Positions 48,018-57,949 of a stretch of 64,000 bases of DNA are shown one piece after another; the stretch's first letter is position 1, and the number at the start of each line of letters is the position of its first letter. The notes under the pieces are model-generated. The model was not told where the DNA came from, did not search any database, and saw only the letters and a list, made by a program, of their open reading frames with translations. This DNA is from Holophagales bacterium. Lineage in GTDB: Bacteria > Acidobacteriota > Thermoanaerobaculia > UBA5066. The translations under genes were made by a program, and so were the position numbers. Location of the stretch: NCBI GenBank assembly GCA_016716705.1, contig JADJVF010000013.1, forward strand, positions 94,724 through 158,723, written 5' to 3'.

Positions 48018-48878
48018 GTGGCGATTCTGGGCACAGGGGCGCTCCTCGGCCGGTACCGGCTGGAGGAGCGGATCGGGGCGGGCGGGATGGCGGAGGTCTG
48101 GCGTGCGCTCGACCTCGGCCTGGAGAGGCACGTCGCCGTGAAGGTGATGTCGCTCGACGCCGTCTCCACCGACGCCTCGTTCGTGGCGCGCTTCCTGCGA
48201 GAGGCGAAGCTCTCCGCACGGCTCGAGCACCCGCACATCCTCCCCATCTACGACTTCGGGCAGGTGGACGAGCTCCTCTTCCTCGTCATGCCGCTCCTGC
48301 CCGGCGGGACGCTTCGAGACCGGGCGCGCGAAGGCGTTCCGGGAAACCTCGCGATGGAGTGGCTCCGGGCGCTCGCATCCGCCCTCGACTACGCGCACGG
48401 CGAGGGGATCGTCCACCGCGACGTGAAGCCGGCCAACGTCCTCTTCGACAAGACGGGGCGTCTCTTCCTGGCCGACTTCGGCCTCGCCCGGGAGGCGCGG
48501 AGCGAGAACCTCACGGTGGCCGGGACGGTCCTCGGGACGCCGGTCTACATGTCGCCCGAGCAGGTGCAGGGCGACCAGGCCGGGCCGCGTTCCGATCAGT
48601 ACGCCCTCGGCGTTCTCGCCTACTACCTCCTGGCGGGGGCTCCGCCGTTCGAGGCGAACTCGGTCTTCGTCGTGATGGAGAAGACGCTGAACGAAGAGCC
48701 GGGGCTCCCGTCCGCGATCAACCCCGTGCTCCACCGCTCGGTCGACTACGTCCTCCTGAAGGTCCTCGAGAAGCGGCCCTCCGAGCGGTTCGAGTCGTGC
48801 GGCGCCTTCGTGGAGGCTCTCGAACGCGCCTCGCGTCGCGGGACCGACCCGGGCGCACACGTACAGACCCGCGCGTAG
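48018..48878 (+). CDS. Soluble Ser/Thr protein kinase
   Basis: 286 residues, kinase domain only: glycine loop from G20 (GAGGMAEVW), ATP lysine K42, HRDVKPAN with D135, DFG D153 and the activation-segment GTPVYMSPEQ. No membrane helix or sensor domain, so a cytoplasmic kinase that needs a partner for input. The start is GTG 48018, with GGGAGG 6-7 bases upstream; the longer frame from 47859 has no ribosome site. It diverges from the HdrB-like gene. Copy B of the two-hairpin repeat lies 37 bases after its stop. Confidence 0.9.
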   Translation: MAILGTGALLGRYRLEERIGAGGMAEVWRALDLGLERHVAVKVMSLDAVSTDASFVARFLREAKLSARLEHPHILPIYDFGQVDELLFLVMPLLPGGTLRDRAREGVPGNLAMEWLRALASALDYAHGEGIVHRDVKPANVLFDKTGRLFLADFGLAREARSENLTVAGTVLGTPVYMSPEQVQGDQAGPRSDQYALGVLAYYLLAGAPPFEANSVFVVMEKTLNEEPGLPSAINPVLHRSVDYVLLKVLEKRPSERFESCGAFVEALERASRRGTDPGAHVQTRA

Positions 48879-48915
48879 GCCCGGCGGGCCACCCCGATCC
48901 ATGGATTCCGGTCCT

Positions 48916-48975
48916 CTGGAGGGGAGGCGCCACTGGCGCCGCGGGGAGGCCCGTGGCGGGCCTCCCCGATCCATT
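48916..48975. repeat. Dispersed two-hairpin intergenic repeat, copy B
   Basis: Same order as copy A (7338-7404): TGGAGGGGAGGC, a perfect hairpin GGCGCC-ACT-GGCGCC, then a perfect 10-bp hairpin GGGGAGGCCC with GGGCCTCCCC around GTGGC. It lies between the kinase stop and the convergent CBS gene and may also serve as their terminator. Confidence 0.6.
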
Positions 48976-49413
48976 TCAGCTGCGGCCGTAGATGTACTCG
49001 GTCAGGTACTCGACCTTCTGGTGGTCGGCGTCGGCGCGGAAGGCGTTGAGGTCGCCGATCGAGAGAACGCCGAGAAGGCCGTGATCCCCGGCGACGGGAA
49101 CGTGGCGGATCCGGTGCTCCCTCAGGATCGCCTCGATCTCGTCGACCTCCCGGTCGGGGCGGACGACGATCACGTCGACCGTCATGACGTCCTTCACGAT
49201 GGTCGTCGCGGCATCCCGCCCCTGGGCCACGACGCGCCAGAGGACGTCGCGCTCGGTGAAGATGCCCTTGAGGGCCTCTCCGTCGGCGACGACGAGGGAG
49301 CCGATCCGCTGATCGTGCATGAGGCGGGCGGCGTCCTTCACGGTGGCGTCCGGAGATACGGTGATCACACCGCCGGACTTCTTCTGGGAGAGGAGGTCTC
49401 GCGCGGTCGGCAT
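48976..49413 (-). CDS. Two-CBS-domain protein
   Basis: 145 residues made only of a CBS pair (about 12-65 and 75-135: SPDATVKDAARLMHDQRIGSL; RPDREVDEIEAILREHRIRH). Each has the GIFTERD / GVLSIGD ending strand that contacts adenosyl ligands. Such stand-alone pairs sense AMP, ATP or related nucleotides and act on a partner. The C-terminal tail (EYLTEYIYGR) is common in this IMPDH-like CBS group. ATG 49413. Partner unknown. Confidence 0.9.
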   Translation of the reverse strand: MPTARDLLSQKKSGGVITVSPDATVKDAARLMHDQRIGSLVVADGEALKGIFTERDVLWRVVAQGRDAATTIVKDVMTVDVIVVRPDREVDEIEAILREHRIRHVPVAGDHGLLGVLSIGDLNAFRADADHQKVEYLTEYIYGRS

Positions 49414-49488
49414 GGGCCCTTCTATACGCCGCGGGGCCGTCGCGTCAACGCTGTGGCGCAGCGAAAGACGCTTGCTATCCTGCCCGGC

Positions 49489-49971
49489 ATGCCGGACGCC
49501 GCCCTCTGGGCTCTCGCCCTCCTCCTCGTCCTCGCGGGGATCGCGGGGGCGGTTCTCCCGGCAATCCCGGGCGCCCCGCTCGTCTTCGGCGGCCTCCTCC
49601 TCGGAGCTTTCGTCGACGACTTCACGAAAGTGGGATGGTTCCCGCTCGTCGTGATCGGCTTCCTGATGGTCCTCACGTTCGTCGTCGACGTCGTGGCGAC
49701 GGCGCTCGGAGCGAAGAAGGCCGGGGCGAGCCCGCTCGCCCTGGTGGGCGCCGGCGTCGGAACGATCGTCGGCCTCTTCTTCGGCTTCGTCGGAGTTCTC
49801 GTGGGGCCCTTCGTCGGTGCGGCGCTCGGGGAGTACCTCGCCCGCAAGGACCTGCGGCAGGCGGGGCGGGCCGGCCTCGGGACCTGGCTCGGCATCGTGC
49901 TCGGCAGCGCGGCGAAGATCGCGCTGATGCTCGCGATGGTCGGCGTCTTCGCCGTCGCGTGGCTCGTGTGA
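49489..49971 (+). CDS. DUF456 family membrane protein
   Basis: 160 residues with about four membrane helices and the DUF456 marks: GIAGAVLPAIPGAPLVFGGLLLGAF near the start, DVVATALGAKKAGAS in the middle, and VGPFVGAALGEYLARKDLRQAGRAGLGTW near the end (written here in parts of a continuous region at about 100-140). Function unknown. The start ATG 49489 fits the family N-terminus. Its TGA stop overlaps the next gene's GTG by four bases. Confidence 0.88.
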   Translation: MPDAALWALALLLVLAGIAGAVLPAIPGAPLVFGGLLLGAFVDDFTKVGWFPLVVIGFLMVLTFVVDVVATALGAKKAGASPLALVGAGVGTIVGLFFGFVGVLVGPFVGAALGEYLARKDLRQAGRAGLGTWLGIVLGSAAKIALMLAMVGVFAVAWLV

Positions 49972-50726
49972 GCGCCCTCGTCTGGCCCGAAACCGGTGGA
50001 GCCCTCTTCGCCGGGCTGCCGGACGGGGTCAAGGCGGGCTTCTCGACGCTCGCCCTCGTCCCGGACGACCTCGAGGCGGACGCGGGAGCGCGCCGCCTCG
50101 CGGAGCTTCTCGGCGTGCCAGGGGCTCCGGTGGCGCGGTTGAAGCAGATTCACGGAGCCGCCGTCGTCGAGCCGGGGAGCATCCGACCGGGAGTGGTCGT
50201 CGTCGCAGGGTACGGCGACGCCCTCGTGACGACCGAGCGAGGCCTCGTCCTCGCGATCGCCACCGCCGACTGCGTTCCGATCGTTCTCTTCGACGTCGAG
50301 GCCGGCGTTCTCGCGGCGGCCCACGCCGGCTGGCGCGGGACAGCGGCACGTATCGTCGACGCGGCCCTCGACGCCCTCGTGGAGCGCGGCGCGTGCATCG
50401 ATCGCGTCTACGCCCTCTTCGGTCCGTCCATCTCGGGGTCCGTCTACGAGGTGGGGCCCGAGGTGCTGGCGGCGCTCGACGGGACCCTGCCGGCCGCGGC
50501 GGTCGTCCCGGGCCGTGGCGACCGGAGCTGGCTCGACGTGGCGGCGTGCAACGAGGCGGCGCTCCTGGCGCGCGGGGTGCGGGCGGAGAGGATCGTCCGG
50601 CCGCGGCTCTGCACGTTCCGCGAGAACGGCCGGTTCTCGTCCTGGCGCAGGGACGGCGCGAGCGCGGGCCGGATCTACACCGGGGCCGTACTCTCAGAGA
50701 GGGTCCCGGCCGCGCCGCCTCGCTGA
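49968..50726 (+). CDS. pgeF: PgeF/YfiH-type multicopper polyphenol oxidoreductase (laccase-domain) protein
   Basis: 252 residues from GTG 49968 (GTGA overlap with the DUF456 gene). Family marks with metal ligands: LKQIHGAAVV (His), ATADCVPIVLFD (Cys), AAHAGWRGTAARIV (His) and FGPSISGSVYEVG. Members include purine nucleoside phosphorylase/adenosine deaminase-like enzymes (LACC1) and E. coli PgeF, which removes wrongly added serine from peptidoglycan precursors. Which activity applies here is not readable. Length is normal. A GGGCCGC...GGCCC hairpin about 10-25 bases after the stop may end the transcript. Confidence 0.9.
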   Translation: MSALVWPETGGALFAGLPDGVKAGFSTLALVPDDLEADAGARRLAELLGVPGAPVARLKQIHGAAVVEPGSIRPGVVVVAGYGDALVTTERGLVLAIATADCVPIVLFDVEAGVLAAAHAGWRGTAARIVDAALDALVERGACIDRVYALFGPSISGSVYEVGPEVLAALDGTLPAAAVVPGRGDRSWLDVAACNEAALLARGVRAERIVRPRLCTFRENGRFSSWRRDGASAGRIYTGAVLSERVPAAPPR

Positions 50727-50754
50727 AGGTGCGCGGAGGGCCGCTGGCGGCCCG

Positions 50755-52581
50755 CTATCGTTTCCAGGCGCCGCTCCGGGGAGGGGCGGGCTTCTCACGC
50801 ACCACGACGCGCCCCTTCCCCTCGGCCTTCGCGTCGTAGAGCGCGGCGTCGGCCGTGGCGAGGACGGAGGCGGGCTCGTGGTGTCCCGCGACGAGCGCGA
50901 CGCCGATGCTCGCGCCGACCGGCGGACCGTCGTAACCTTCGGGCAGGGAGACGGCGCCCGCCCTCGCGCAGATCCTCTCGGCCGCGGTCCGGGCCTCGTC
51001 GGCGCCGGTCCCCTCGAGCAGGACGACGAACTCGTCCCCCCCGATCCTTCCGACGAGGTCACCGGGGCGGACCGCGTCGAGGAAGAGGCGCGCGAAGGTG
51101 CTCAGGAGCGCGTCCCCGGCAGCGTGCCCCACCCGGTCGTTGACCTCCTTGAAATTGTCGAGGTCGATCAGGAGGAGGGACGAAGGGAGGCCGCGCTCGG
51201 CCCGGGCGACGAGCCGGGCGAGGTTCTCGTCCACGACGCGGCGGTTCGGAAGGTCGGTGAGAGGGTCGTGCCGCGCGAGGTGGACGATCGATTCCTCGTA
51301 GCGCTTGCGCTCGGTGACGTCCAGCTTGATCGCGACGAAGTGGGCGATTTCGCCCTTGCCGTCCCTCACGGGGGTGATGGTCAGGTCCTCGACGTAAGTC
51401 GAGCCGTCCTTTCGGCGGTTCGTCACCTCGCCCTGCCAGGTCCGGCCGGCGAGGATCGTCTTCCAGAGCTCCTCGAAATACGACCGGGGGTGGAGGCCGG
51501 AATTCTGGATGGCCGAGGACCTTCCGACGGCTTCTTCCCTCGAGAAGCCGGTCAGCGCGGTGAATGCCGGGTTCACCCACTCGACCGTCCCGTCGCGGGC
51601 CGTGATGACGACCGAGTGCCTCACGCCGTCGAGGGCGAGCGACTGGAGCTCGATCTCGGTCAGGCCGGCCGCGTGGTCGAGGGAGAGCGCCACCTGCTGC
51701 GTCAGGCGGCGCAGCAGGTCGACCGTCCTGGCGTCGAAGGCGTCGGGGCGGCGGGCGTGGACCGTCAGGGCGCCGAGGACGGTGCCCCGGGCGGTGAGGG
51801 GGAGGGCGATGGAGGCGCCGATCTTCCGGCCCGCGTCGCGGTTCCTCCAGGCGACGCCGAAGGAAGAGTCGGGCTCGGCCTCGGCCCGCTGGACGAGTCC
51901 GGTCCGGATGGCGGACCCGGTGATCCCGCCTTCGGGGGACGGGACGTCCCAGCGGATCTCCTGGGGCTGGGCGCCGGGCGCGTTCGGCCCGGCGATGCCG
52001 CTCATCCGCACGCTGCCGTCGTTCTGACGCTGGCCGATGGAGACCAGGCCGAAACGGAAGATGCTGGCGACCCGTTGACAGATGAAGGAGTGGATCGCGC
52101 CGAGAGGCTCGCGCTGGAGGAGCCGGCTGTTCACCTCGGCCAGGAGCGCGAGGACCTCTTCGTTCTGCCGCTCGTCGGTCCGGTCGACGCCGACGGCCCA
52201 GGCGTCCCAGCCGTCGACGGGGTAGGTGAGGGAGAGGCTCGACCAGGAGACGGTCTTCACCGACCCGTACTTCGTCATCAGCTCGGTCTCGACGTTCCGG
52301 AAGCCCCGCCCGGGGTTCCGCCTCAGCTCGCTCATCCGCGCCCGCTGCAGGGGATCGGGATAGAGCAGGTCGAACACGTTCGCGTTCCCGATGGCTTCCT
52401 GTGCTGTGTAGCCGGTGACCCGTTCGCATTCGCGGTTCCAGAAGACGAACAGCCCCTCCCTGTCCACGGCGCTGACGAGCGCGGGCAGCCCGGCGAGGAC
52501 GAGCCGCAGCTCGGACAGCTCCGCCCAAAGCGTCTGGAGCTCGGGAACATGGTCGAAGCTGAGACCCTCGGGGAGCTTCAT
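50755..52581 (-). CDS. Diguanylate cyclase with PAS-GAF-PAS-GGDEF
   Basis: 608 residues: PAS (about 25-140, GLFVFWNRECERVTGYTAQE), GAF (about 160-325), PAS (about 330-450, GTVEWVNPAFTALTGFSREE) and GGDEF (about 450-600). The catalytic loop is intact (GRIGGDEFVVLL), with the product-inhibition RxxD (RPGD) exactly five residues before it, so an active, feedback-limited c-di-GMP synthase is expected. No membrane helix; sensing is cytoplasmic, perhaps redox or small molecule. ATG 52581 has GGAGG 4-5 bases upstream; the longer frame to 52659 lacks a ribosome site. It diverges from carB. Confidence 0.92.
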   Translation of the reverse strand: MKLPEGLSFDHVPELQTLWAELSELRLVLAGLPALVSAVDREGLFVFWNRECERVTGYTAQEAIGNANVFDLLYPDPLQRARMSELRRNPGRGFRNVETELMTKYGSVKTVSWSSLSLTYPVDGWDAWAVGVDRTDERQNEEVLALLAEVNSRLLQREPLGAIHSFICQRVASIFRFGLVSIGQRQNDGSVRMSGIAGPNAPGAQPQEIRWDVPSPEGGITGSAIRTGLVQRAEAEPDSSFGVAWRNRDAGRKIGASIALPLTARGTVLGALTVHARRPDAFDARTVDLLRRLTQQVALSLDHAAGLTEIELQSLALDGVRHSVVITARDGTVEWVNPAFTALTGFSREEAVGRSSAIQNSGLHPRSYFEELWKTILAGRTWQGEVTNRRKDGSTYVEDLTITPVRDGKGEIAHFVAIKLDVTERKRYEESIVHLARHDPLTDLPNRRVVDENLARLVARAERGLPSSLLLIDLDNFKEVNDRVGHAAGDALLSTFARLFLDAVRPGDLVGRIGGDEFVVLLEGTGADEARTAAERICARAGAVSLPEGYDGPPVGASIGVALVAGHHEPASVLATADAALYDAKAEGKGRVVVREKPAPPRSGAWKR

Positions 52582-52748
52582 AGACCTCCGGGAACAGGAA
52601 CGAGGCGAGAGCGTACTCGCACGGGGAACTGAAGCGAAATGATGGGAATCGGGCGCCACGGAGTCAAGCGCTAGTTTTTCGCGGTCGAGGCCGGACGTGG
52701 CCGGGCGGCACAGCGGCGACTCGGGGTGGTTCCCGTAGACTCCGGCGC

Positions 52749-55700
52749 GTGCCGAAGAGAGCTGACCTGAAGTCGATCCTGGTCCTCGGTTCGGGGCCGA
52801 TCATCATCGGCCAGGCGTGCGAGTTCGACTACTCGGGGACCCAGGCCTGCCGCGTCCTGCGCAAGGAAGGGTTCCGGGTCGTCCTCGTCAACTCGAACCC
52901 GGCCACCATCATGACCGACCCCGAGTTCGCCGACGCGACCTACATCGAGCCGCTCGACGTCGCGACGGTCGAGCGGGTCATCGCGAAGGAACGTCCCGAC
53001 GCCCTCCTCCCGACGGTCGGCGGGCAGACGGCCCTGAACCTCGCCGTCGCGCTCGACAAGTCGGGCGTCCTCGCCCGGTACGGCGTGGAGCTCCTCGGCG
53101 CCTCGGCGCACTCCGTAGAGCTGGGGGAGGACCGCCTCCTCTTCAAGGAGGCGATGCAGCGGGCGGGCGTCGACGTCCTGCGCTCCGGCATGGCCCGGAC
53201 GGTCGACGAGGCGCGCGAGATCGCGCACCCGTTCGGCTTCCCGGTCGTCGTCCGCCCCTCCTACACCCTCGGCGGCACGGGCGGCGGGATCGCGTTCAAC
53301 GCCGACGACTTCCAGGCGATCGTCAAGCGCGGCCTCCTCCTCTCGCCCGTCCACGAGGTCCTCGTCGAGGAGTCGGTCCTCGGCTGGAAGGAGTTCGAGC
53401 TGGAGCTGATGCGAGACGCGTCCGACACCTGCGTCGTCGTCTGCTCCATCGAGAACCTCGACCCGATGGGGGTCCACACGGGGGACTCGATCACGGTGGC
53501 GCCGCAGATGACGCTGACCGACGTCGAGTACCAGGCGATGCGCGACGACGCCAAGACCGTCATCCGGACGGTCGGCGTCGCCACGGGCGGGTCGAACATC
53601 CAGTTCGCCGTGAACCCGAAGACGGGGCGGCGGATCGTCATCGAGATGAACCCCCGCGTCTCGCGCTCGTCGGCCCTCGCCTCGAAGGCGACCGGCTTCC
53701 CGATCGCGAAGATCGCCGCCCTCCTCGCCGTCGGCTACCGGCTCGACGAGCTGCCGAACGACATCACGAAGAAGACGCCCGCCTGCTTCGAGCCGTCGCT
53801 CGACTACGTCGTCGTCAAGATCCCGCGCTTCGCGTTCGAGAAGTTCCCCGGCGCTTCCGACGTCCTCGGCGTCCAGATGAAGTCGGTGGGGGAGGTCATG
53901 GCGCTCGGGCGGACCTTCGCCGAGGCGTTCGGCAAGGCGCTGCGGTCCCTCGAGACGGGGCGCGGCGGCTGGACCGGCCCGTCCGCGCCGTCGATGCCCC
54001 GCGCCGAGGCGCTCCGCGTCCCGCGGCCCGAGCGGATCCACGCCGTCCTCGACGCCCTCCGCTCGGGGGCGACGGTCGAGGTCGTGAACGAGGTGACGGG
54101 CATCGACCCGTGGTTCCTCGACCGATTCCGGGAGGTCGTCGCCCTCGAGGCGCAGCTCAGGGGCGAGTTCGAGCCGGTCGGGACCGGAACGCGGCCTTCG
54201 CCGGCGCTGCTCCGCCGTGCCAAGCGATCGGGCTTCTCCGACGAGGACCTCGCCCGCCTGACCGGGACGTCGGCCCGCGAGGCGCGCGCCGCCCGCGTCG
54301 CCGCGAAGGTCGTCCCCGTCTTTTCCCGCGTCGACACCTGCGCCGCGGAGTTCGAGTCGACGACGCCCTACCTCTACTCCTGCTACGAGAGCGAGTGCGA
54401 GGCGGCGCCGACGGACCGCAGGAAGGTCGTCGTCCTCGGCTCGGGGCCGAACCGGATCGGGCAGGGGCTCGAGTTCGACTACTGCTGCGTCCACGCGGCG
54501 AGGGCGATCTCGGAAGCCGGCTACGAGTCGGTGATGGTGAACTGCAACCCCGAGACCGTCTCCACCGACTACGACACCTCGGACCGTCTCTACTTCGAGC
54601 CGCTCACGTTCGAGGACGTGATGGCCGTGATCGACAAGGAGAAGCCGGTCGGCGTCCTCGTCCAGTTCGGGGGGCAGACGCCGCTCAAGCTCGCGCACCC
54701 GCTCCAGGAGGCGGGCGTGCGGATCCTCGGCACGTCTCCCGACGCCATCGACCGGGCCGAGGACCGCGAGCGCTTCGGCGAGCTGCTCGCCGAGACCGGC
54801 CTCGCCGCGCCGCCCTGGGCGACGGCCCGCGACGTCGGCGAAGGGATGGTCGAGGGGGTGAAGCTCGGATTCCCGCTCCTCGTCCGGCCCAGCTACGTCC
54901 TCGGTGGCCGCGCGATGCGGATCGTCTACGACGAGGCGGCGCTGCGCGGAGTCCTGGCGGAGGCGCTCGAGGCGTTCCCCGGGCGGCCCGTCCTCCTCGA
55001 CCGGTTCCTGGAAGACGCCTTCGAGCTCGACGTCGACGCCGTCGGCGACGGGAAGAGCGTCGTCGTCGCCGGGGTCATGCAGCACATCGAGGAGGCCGGG
55101 ATCCACTCGGGCGACTCGTACGCCGTGATGCCTCCCTACCGGCGCGTGCCGCGCGAGGCGCTCGGCGAGATCCGCGCGGCGACGCGCAAGCTGGGCGAGG
55201 CGCTCGGCGTCGTCGGGCTGATGAACGTCCAGTTCGCGATCCGCGAGGGGAAGCTCTACGTCCTCGAGGTGAACCCTCGCGCGTCCCGCACCGTTCCGTT
55301 CGTCGCGAAGGCGACGGGCGTCCCGCTCGCGCGCATCGCGGCGCGCCTCTGCCTCGGCGAGACGCTCGAGGAGGTGGGGTTGACGAAGGAGCCGCCCGTC
55401 CTCGGCGTCTCCATCAAGGCCCCCGTCTTCCCCTTCCGCCGCTTCGAAGGGGTCGACACGATCCTCGGCCCCGAGATGCGCTCGACGGGCGAGGTGATGG
55501 GGCGCGACCGGAGCTTCGGCCTGGCGTTCCTGAAGGCGGCGGCCGGGGCGGGGATCCGCCTTCCCGAGTCGGGGACGGTCTTCTGCTCGGTCCACGACGG
55601 CGACAAGGAGGCCCTCCTCCCGATCGCCCGCGAGCTCGCGAGCCTCGGCTTCCGGATCTACGCGACCTCGGGGACGGCAGCGTTCCTGAACGCCGCCGGA

Positions 55701-55964
55701 CTCGACGCGATGCCGGTCCTCAAGGTGAACGAGGGGCGCCCGAACGTCGTCGACCGGATGATCAACGGGGAGATCCAGCTCGTCGTGAACACTCCCCTCG
55801 GGAAGGACTCCTTCTTCGACGAGGTGGCGATCCGCAGGGACGCCCTGGAGCGCGACATCCCGTGCCTGACGACGTTGACCGCCGCCTCGGCGGCGCTCGA
55901 GGCGATTCGCGCCCGGTCCGGAGGGCCGATCGCGGTCTCGGCGCTGCAGGAGGCGGAGCGGTAG
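52749..55964 (+). CDS. carB: Carbamoyl-phosphate synthase large subunit
   Basis: 1,071 residues, standard length. It makes carbamoyl phosphate from glutamine ammonia, bicarbonate and two ATP, for arginine and pyrimidines. Two ATP-grasp halves are complete: VLGSGPIIIGQACEFDYSG and RPSYTLGGTGGGIA, then VLGSGPNRIGQGLEFDYC and RPSYVLGGRAM. The C-terminal MGS-like allosteric domain follows (RIYATSGTAAFLN). GTG start 52749; no frame breaks. carA is not next to it. Its stop TAG shares the final G with the GTG of the following polymer-ligase gene. Confidence 0.97.
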   Translation: MPKRADLKSILVLGSGPIIIGQACEFDYSGTQACRVLRKEGFRVVLVNSNPATIMTDPEFADATYIEPLDVATVERVIAKERPDALLPTVGGQTALNLAVALDKSGVLARYGVELLGASAHSVELGEDRLLFKEAMQRAGVDVLRSGMARTVDEAREIAHPFGFPVVVRPSYTLGGTGGGIAFNADDFQAIVKRGLLLSPVHEVLVEESVLGWKEFELELMRDASDTCVVVCSIENLDPMGVHTGDSITVAPQMTLTDVEYQAMRDDAKTVIRTVGVATGGSNIQFAVNPKTGRRIVIEMNPRVSRSSALASKATGFPIAKIAALLAVGYRLDELPNDITKKTPACFEPSLDYVVVKIPRFAFEKFPGASDVLGVQMKSVGEVMALGRTFAEAFGKALRSLETGRGGWTGPSAPSMPRAEALRVPRPERIHAVLDALRSGATVEVVNEVTGIDPWFLDRFREVVALEAQLRGEFEPVGTGTRPSPALLRRAKRSGFSDEDLARLTGTSAREARAARVAAKVVPVFSRVDTCAAEFESTTPYLYSCYESECEAAPTDRRKVVVLGSGPNRIGQGLEFDYCCVHAARAISEAGYESVMVNCNPETVSTDYDTSDRLYFEPLTFEDVMAVIDKEKPVGVLVQFGGQTPLKLAHPLQEAGVRILGTSPDAIDRAEDRERFGELLAETGLAAPPWATARDVGEGMVEGVKLGFPLLVRPSYVLGGRAMRIVYDEAALRGVLAEALEAFPGRPVLLDRFLEDAFELDVDAVGDGKSVVVAGVMQHIEEAGIHSGDSYAVMPPYRRVPREALGEIRAATRKLGEALGVVGLMNVQFAIREGKLYVLEVNPRASRTVPFVAKATGVPLARIAARLCLGETLEEVGLTKEPPVLGVSIKAPVFPFRRFEGVDTILGPEMRSTGEVMGRDRSFGLAFLKAAAGAGIRLPESGTVFCSVHDGDKEALLPIARELASLGFRIYATSGTAAFLNAAGLDAMPVLKVNEGRPNVVDRMINGEIQLVVNTPLGKDSFFDEVAIRRDALERDIPCLTTLTAASAALEAIRARSGGPIAVSALQEAER

Positions 55965-57949
55965 TGGACGAGCGCCTCGGGCGCTTCTTCGCGCCGGGCG
56001 CCCGTCCGGCCCGCTGGGCGCTCGGGACCGCGCTGGCGGCGCTCGCCTTCGTCGCGATCGGCGTCCCCTGGCAGCGGACCGGGGGCGCCCTCCTCGCCGC
56101 CTCCGCCCTCTTCCTCCTTGCCGCCCTCGCGAGGCCGAACCTCGCCACTCTTTTCGCGGCGGTCGTCGTGGCGCTCCTGCCGATCTGGGGAAACCTCCTG
56201 GCCGGACCCTGGGTCGCACCCGCCGAGCTGCTCCTTCTCCTCCTTGCGGCTGCATCGCTTCTCCGGCACGAGGGGATCCCCGCGTCCCCTCTGAAGCGCG
56301 CCCTCGTCATCTCCGCGGCGGCGATGGCGGCGGGGGCCGTCGCTGCGACTCTCTCGGCCCTCGCTCCGGCGGAGATTCCGGCCGCCGTGCAGGAGCTCTC
56401 GCGGTCCCTCTTCTCCCCGGGGGGCCAGCACGCCGCGTTTCCGCTGCGAGCGGCGCTCGTCCATGCCGCCGGCCTTCTCGGTTTCGTTCTCTTTCGGCGG
56501 GTCTCGGCCCATCGGGGAACCGGGACGATCGTCCTCGTCGTCGTCGGGGGTCTGGCCCTCGTCGGCGCCTACGCCGTCCTCGAGGCGTCGACGGGACTGA
56601 AGCTGTGGGGTGCCGCCCACTACGAGGCGCTCTCTTCGGGGCTGCGCGTCCCGGCGACGCTGCCCGACTACAACGCAACCGGGTCGGCGATGGCCCTCGG
56701 GCTCTTTCCCGCGCTCGTCCTGGTGCGAAAGGCCCGCGGGACGAGCCGGCTCGCCCTCGCCGGGGCCGTCGTCCTCCTCCTCGCGGGCCTGATCCTCTCC
56801 GGGTCGCGCGGGGCCTGGCTCGGTACGCTCGTGGCGGCGGGAGCGGCCCTGGCGGGGGTGCTCTGGTCCCGCCGCGGAGCCAGTCCGGGCGAGAGACGAC
56901 GGCTCGTCCTGGGGGCCGGCCTGGCGCTCGGGGTCTCGGTCGTCGCGATCGCCGTCGTGCCGGGAGACGTCGGCCAGCTCCTCCGCCGGCGCGCGGCGAC
57001 GCTCGTCGACCCGGGCCAGTCCCTTCACGCCGTCGAGGCCGGACGCGTCGGCTTCTGGAAAGCAGGCGCTCGAATGGTCGTGGCGCACCCGTTCGCGGGA
57101 ATCGGGCCGGGCCGGGTCCCGGCGCGCTTCGACGAGTTCCGTGACCCGGAGTTCCCGGTCCGGGTCGAGAACCTCCACAACTACTTCCTCCAGGCGATCG
57201 CCGAGAACGGCATTCCCGGCGGGCTGCTCGTCCTCTGGCCCTTCGTGCCGCTGGGCCTTCTCGGCGGCCGGCTGCTCTCGACCGGAGCCGCGATTTCGTC
57301 GCCCGAAGCGGCCCTGGCCCCCGGGCTCCTCGCGTTCTCGCTGACGGGTTTCGCGTCCCATCCGTGGCTTCTCCCCGAGCTGCAGTTCCTCTTCTGGGGG
57401 GCGGCAGCCCTGCTCCCTGCCGGACAGCCTCCTCCGGTCGTCGAGGGCGCTCCCGGGGTCGTCCGTCGTGTCCTGCCCTGGTCCGTCCTCGCGCTCTGGG
57501 GGGCCTCCTGCCTCCTGCTCACGGCGGGTACGGAGCGAGGCCGCTTCGGTTACGCCGAGTGGGGCGCGCTCGAGGGGACGGAACGATATTTCTGGACGGG
57601 CCCGCAGGCCCTCGTCCCGGTCGCCGTGCCCGACGGGCGGCTCGTCAGCGTCCGGCTCCGGGGGATGCTCCCGGATCTCGGGCGGAGCCCGCTCCTGGTG
57701 GCCGTGCGGCTGGACGGCGGACCCCTCCGGAAGGTCTCCCTCGCGGATCGGACGTGGCACGATGTCGTCGTGGAGCGCGGACCGTTCCGGCCGGGCGATG
57801 CCGTGGCGAACGTCGGAGCTCGAGGGCTCCTCGGGCTCGAGGCGAGCCGGAGCTTCTGCCCGGCCCGGGAGAAGGGCGGGGACCGCCGCCTCCTGGCCCT
57901 GCAGCTCGCCCGGCCCCCCGTGGAGCCCGTGGCAGGGAAGACGCCGTGA
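55964..57949 (+). CDS. O-antigen ligase/polymerase family membrane protein 1
   Basis: 661 residues from GTG 55964, with GGAGG about 10 bases upstream. About a dozen membrane helices cover residues 1-520, with the Wzy_C/O-antigen-ligase region around ILSGSRGAWLGTLVA and the large outer loop ENLHNYFLQAIAENG. The last about 120 residues are soluble and beta-rich (VSVRLRGMLPDLG, VVVERGPFRPGD). Such proteins polymerise or attach surface polysaccharide at the periplasmic face. Its TGA overlaps the next GTG by four bases. The neighbouring paralogue has the same length and plan. Whether each is a ligase or polymerase cannot be read. Confidence 0.82.
   Translation: MDERLGRFFAPGARPARWALGTALAALAFVAIGVPWQRTGGALLAASALFLLAALARPNLATLFAAVVVALLPIWGNLLAGPWVAPAELLLLLLAAASLLRHEGIPASPLKRALVISAAAMAAGAVAATLSALAPAEIPAAVQELSRSLFSPGGQHAAFPLRAALVHAAGLLGFVLFRRVSAHRGTGTIVLVVVGGLALVGAYAVLEASTGLKLWGAAHYEALSSGLRVPATLPDYNATGSAMALGLFPALVLVRKARGTSRLALAGAVVLLLAGLILSGSRGAWLGTLVAAGAALAGVLWSRRGASPGERRRLVLGAGLALGVSVVAIAVVPGDVGQLLRRRAATLVDPGQSLHAVEAGRVGFWKAGARMVVAHPFAGIGPGRVPARFDEFRDPEFPVRVENLHNYFLQAIAENGIPGGLLVLWPFVPLGLLGGRLLSTGAAISSPEAALAPGLLAFSLTGFASHPWLLPELQFLFWGAAALLPAGQPPPVVEGAPGVVRRVLPWSVLALWGASCLLLTAGTERGRFGYAEWGALEGTERYFWTGPQALVPVAVPDGRLVSVRLRGMLPDLGRSPLLVAVRLDGGPLRKVSLADRTWHDVVVERGPFRPGDAVANVGARGLLGLEASRSFCPAREKGGDRRLLALQLARPPVEPVAGKTP

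Noticed and set aside
48018..49413. Kinase and CBS gene as one operon
   Set aside because: They lie on opposite strands and converge on the hairpin repeat at 48916-48975.
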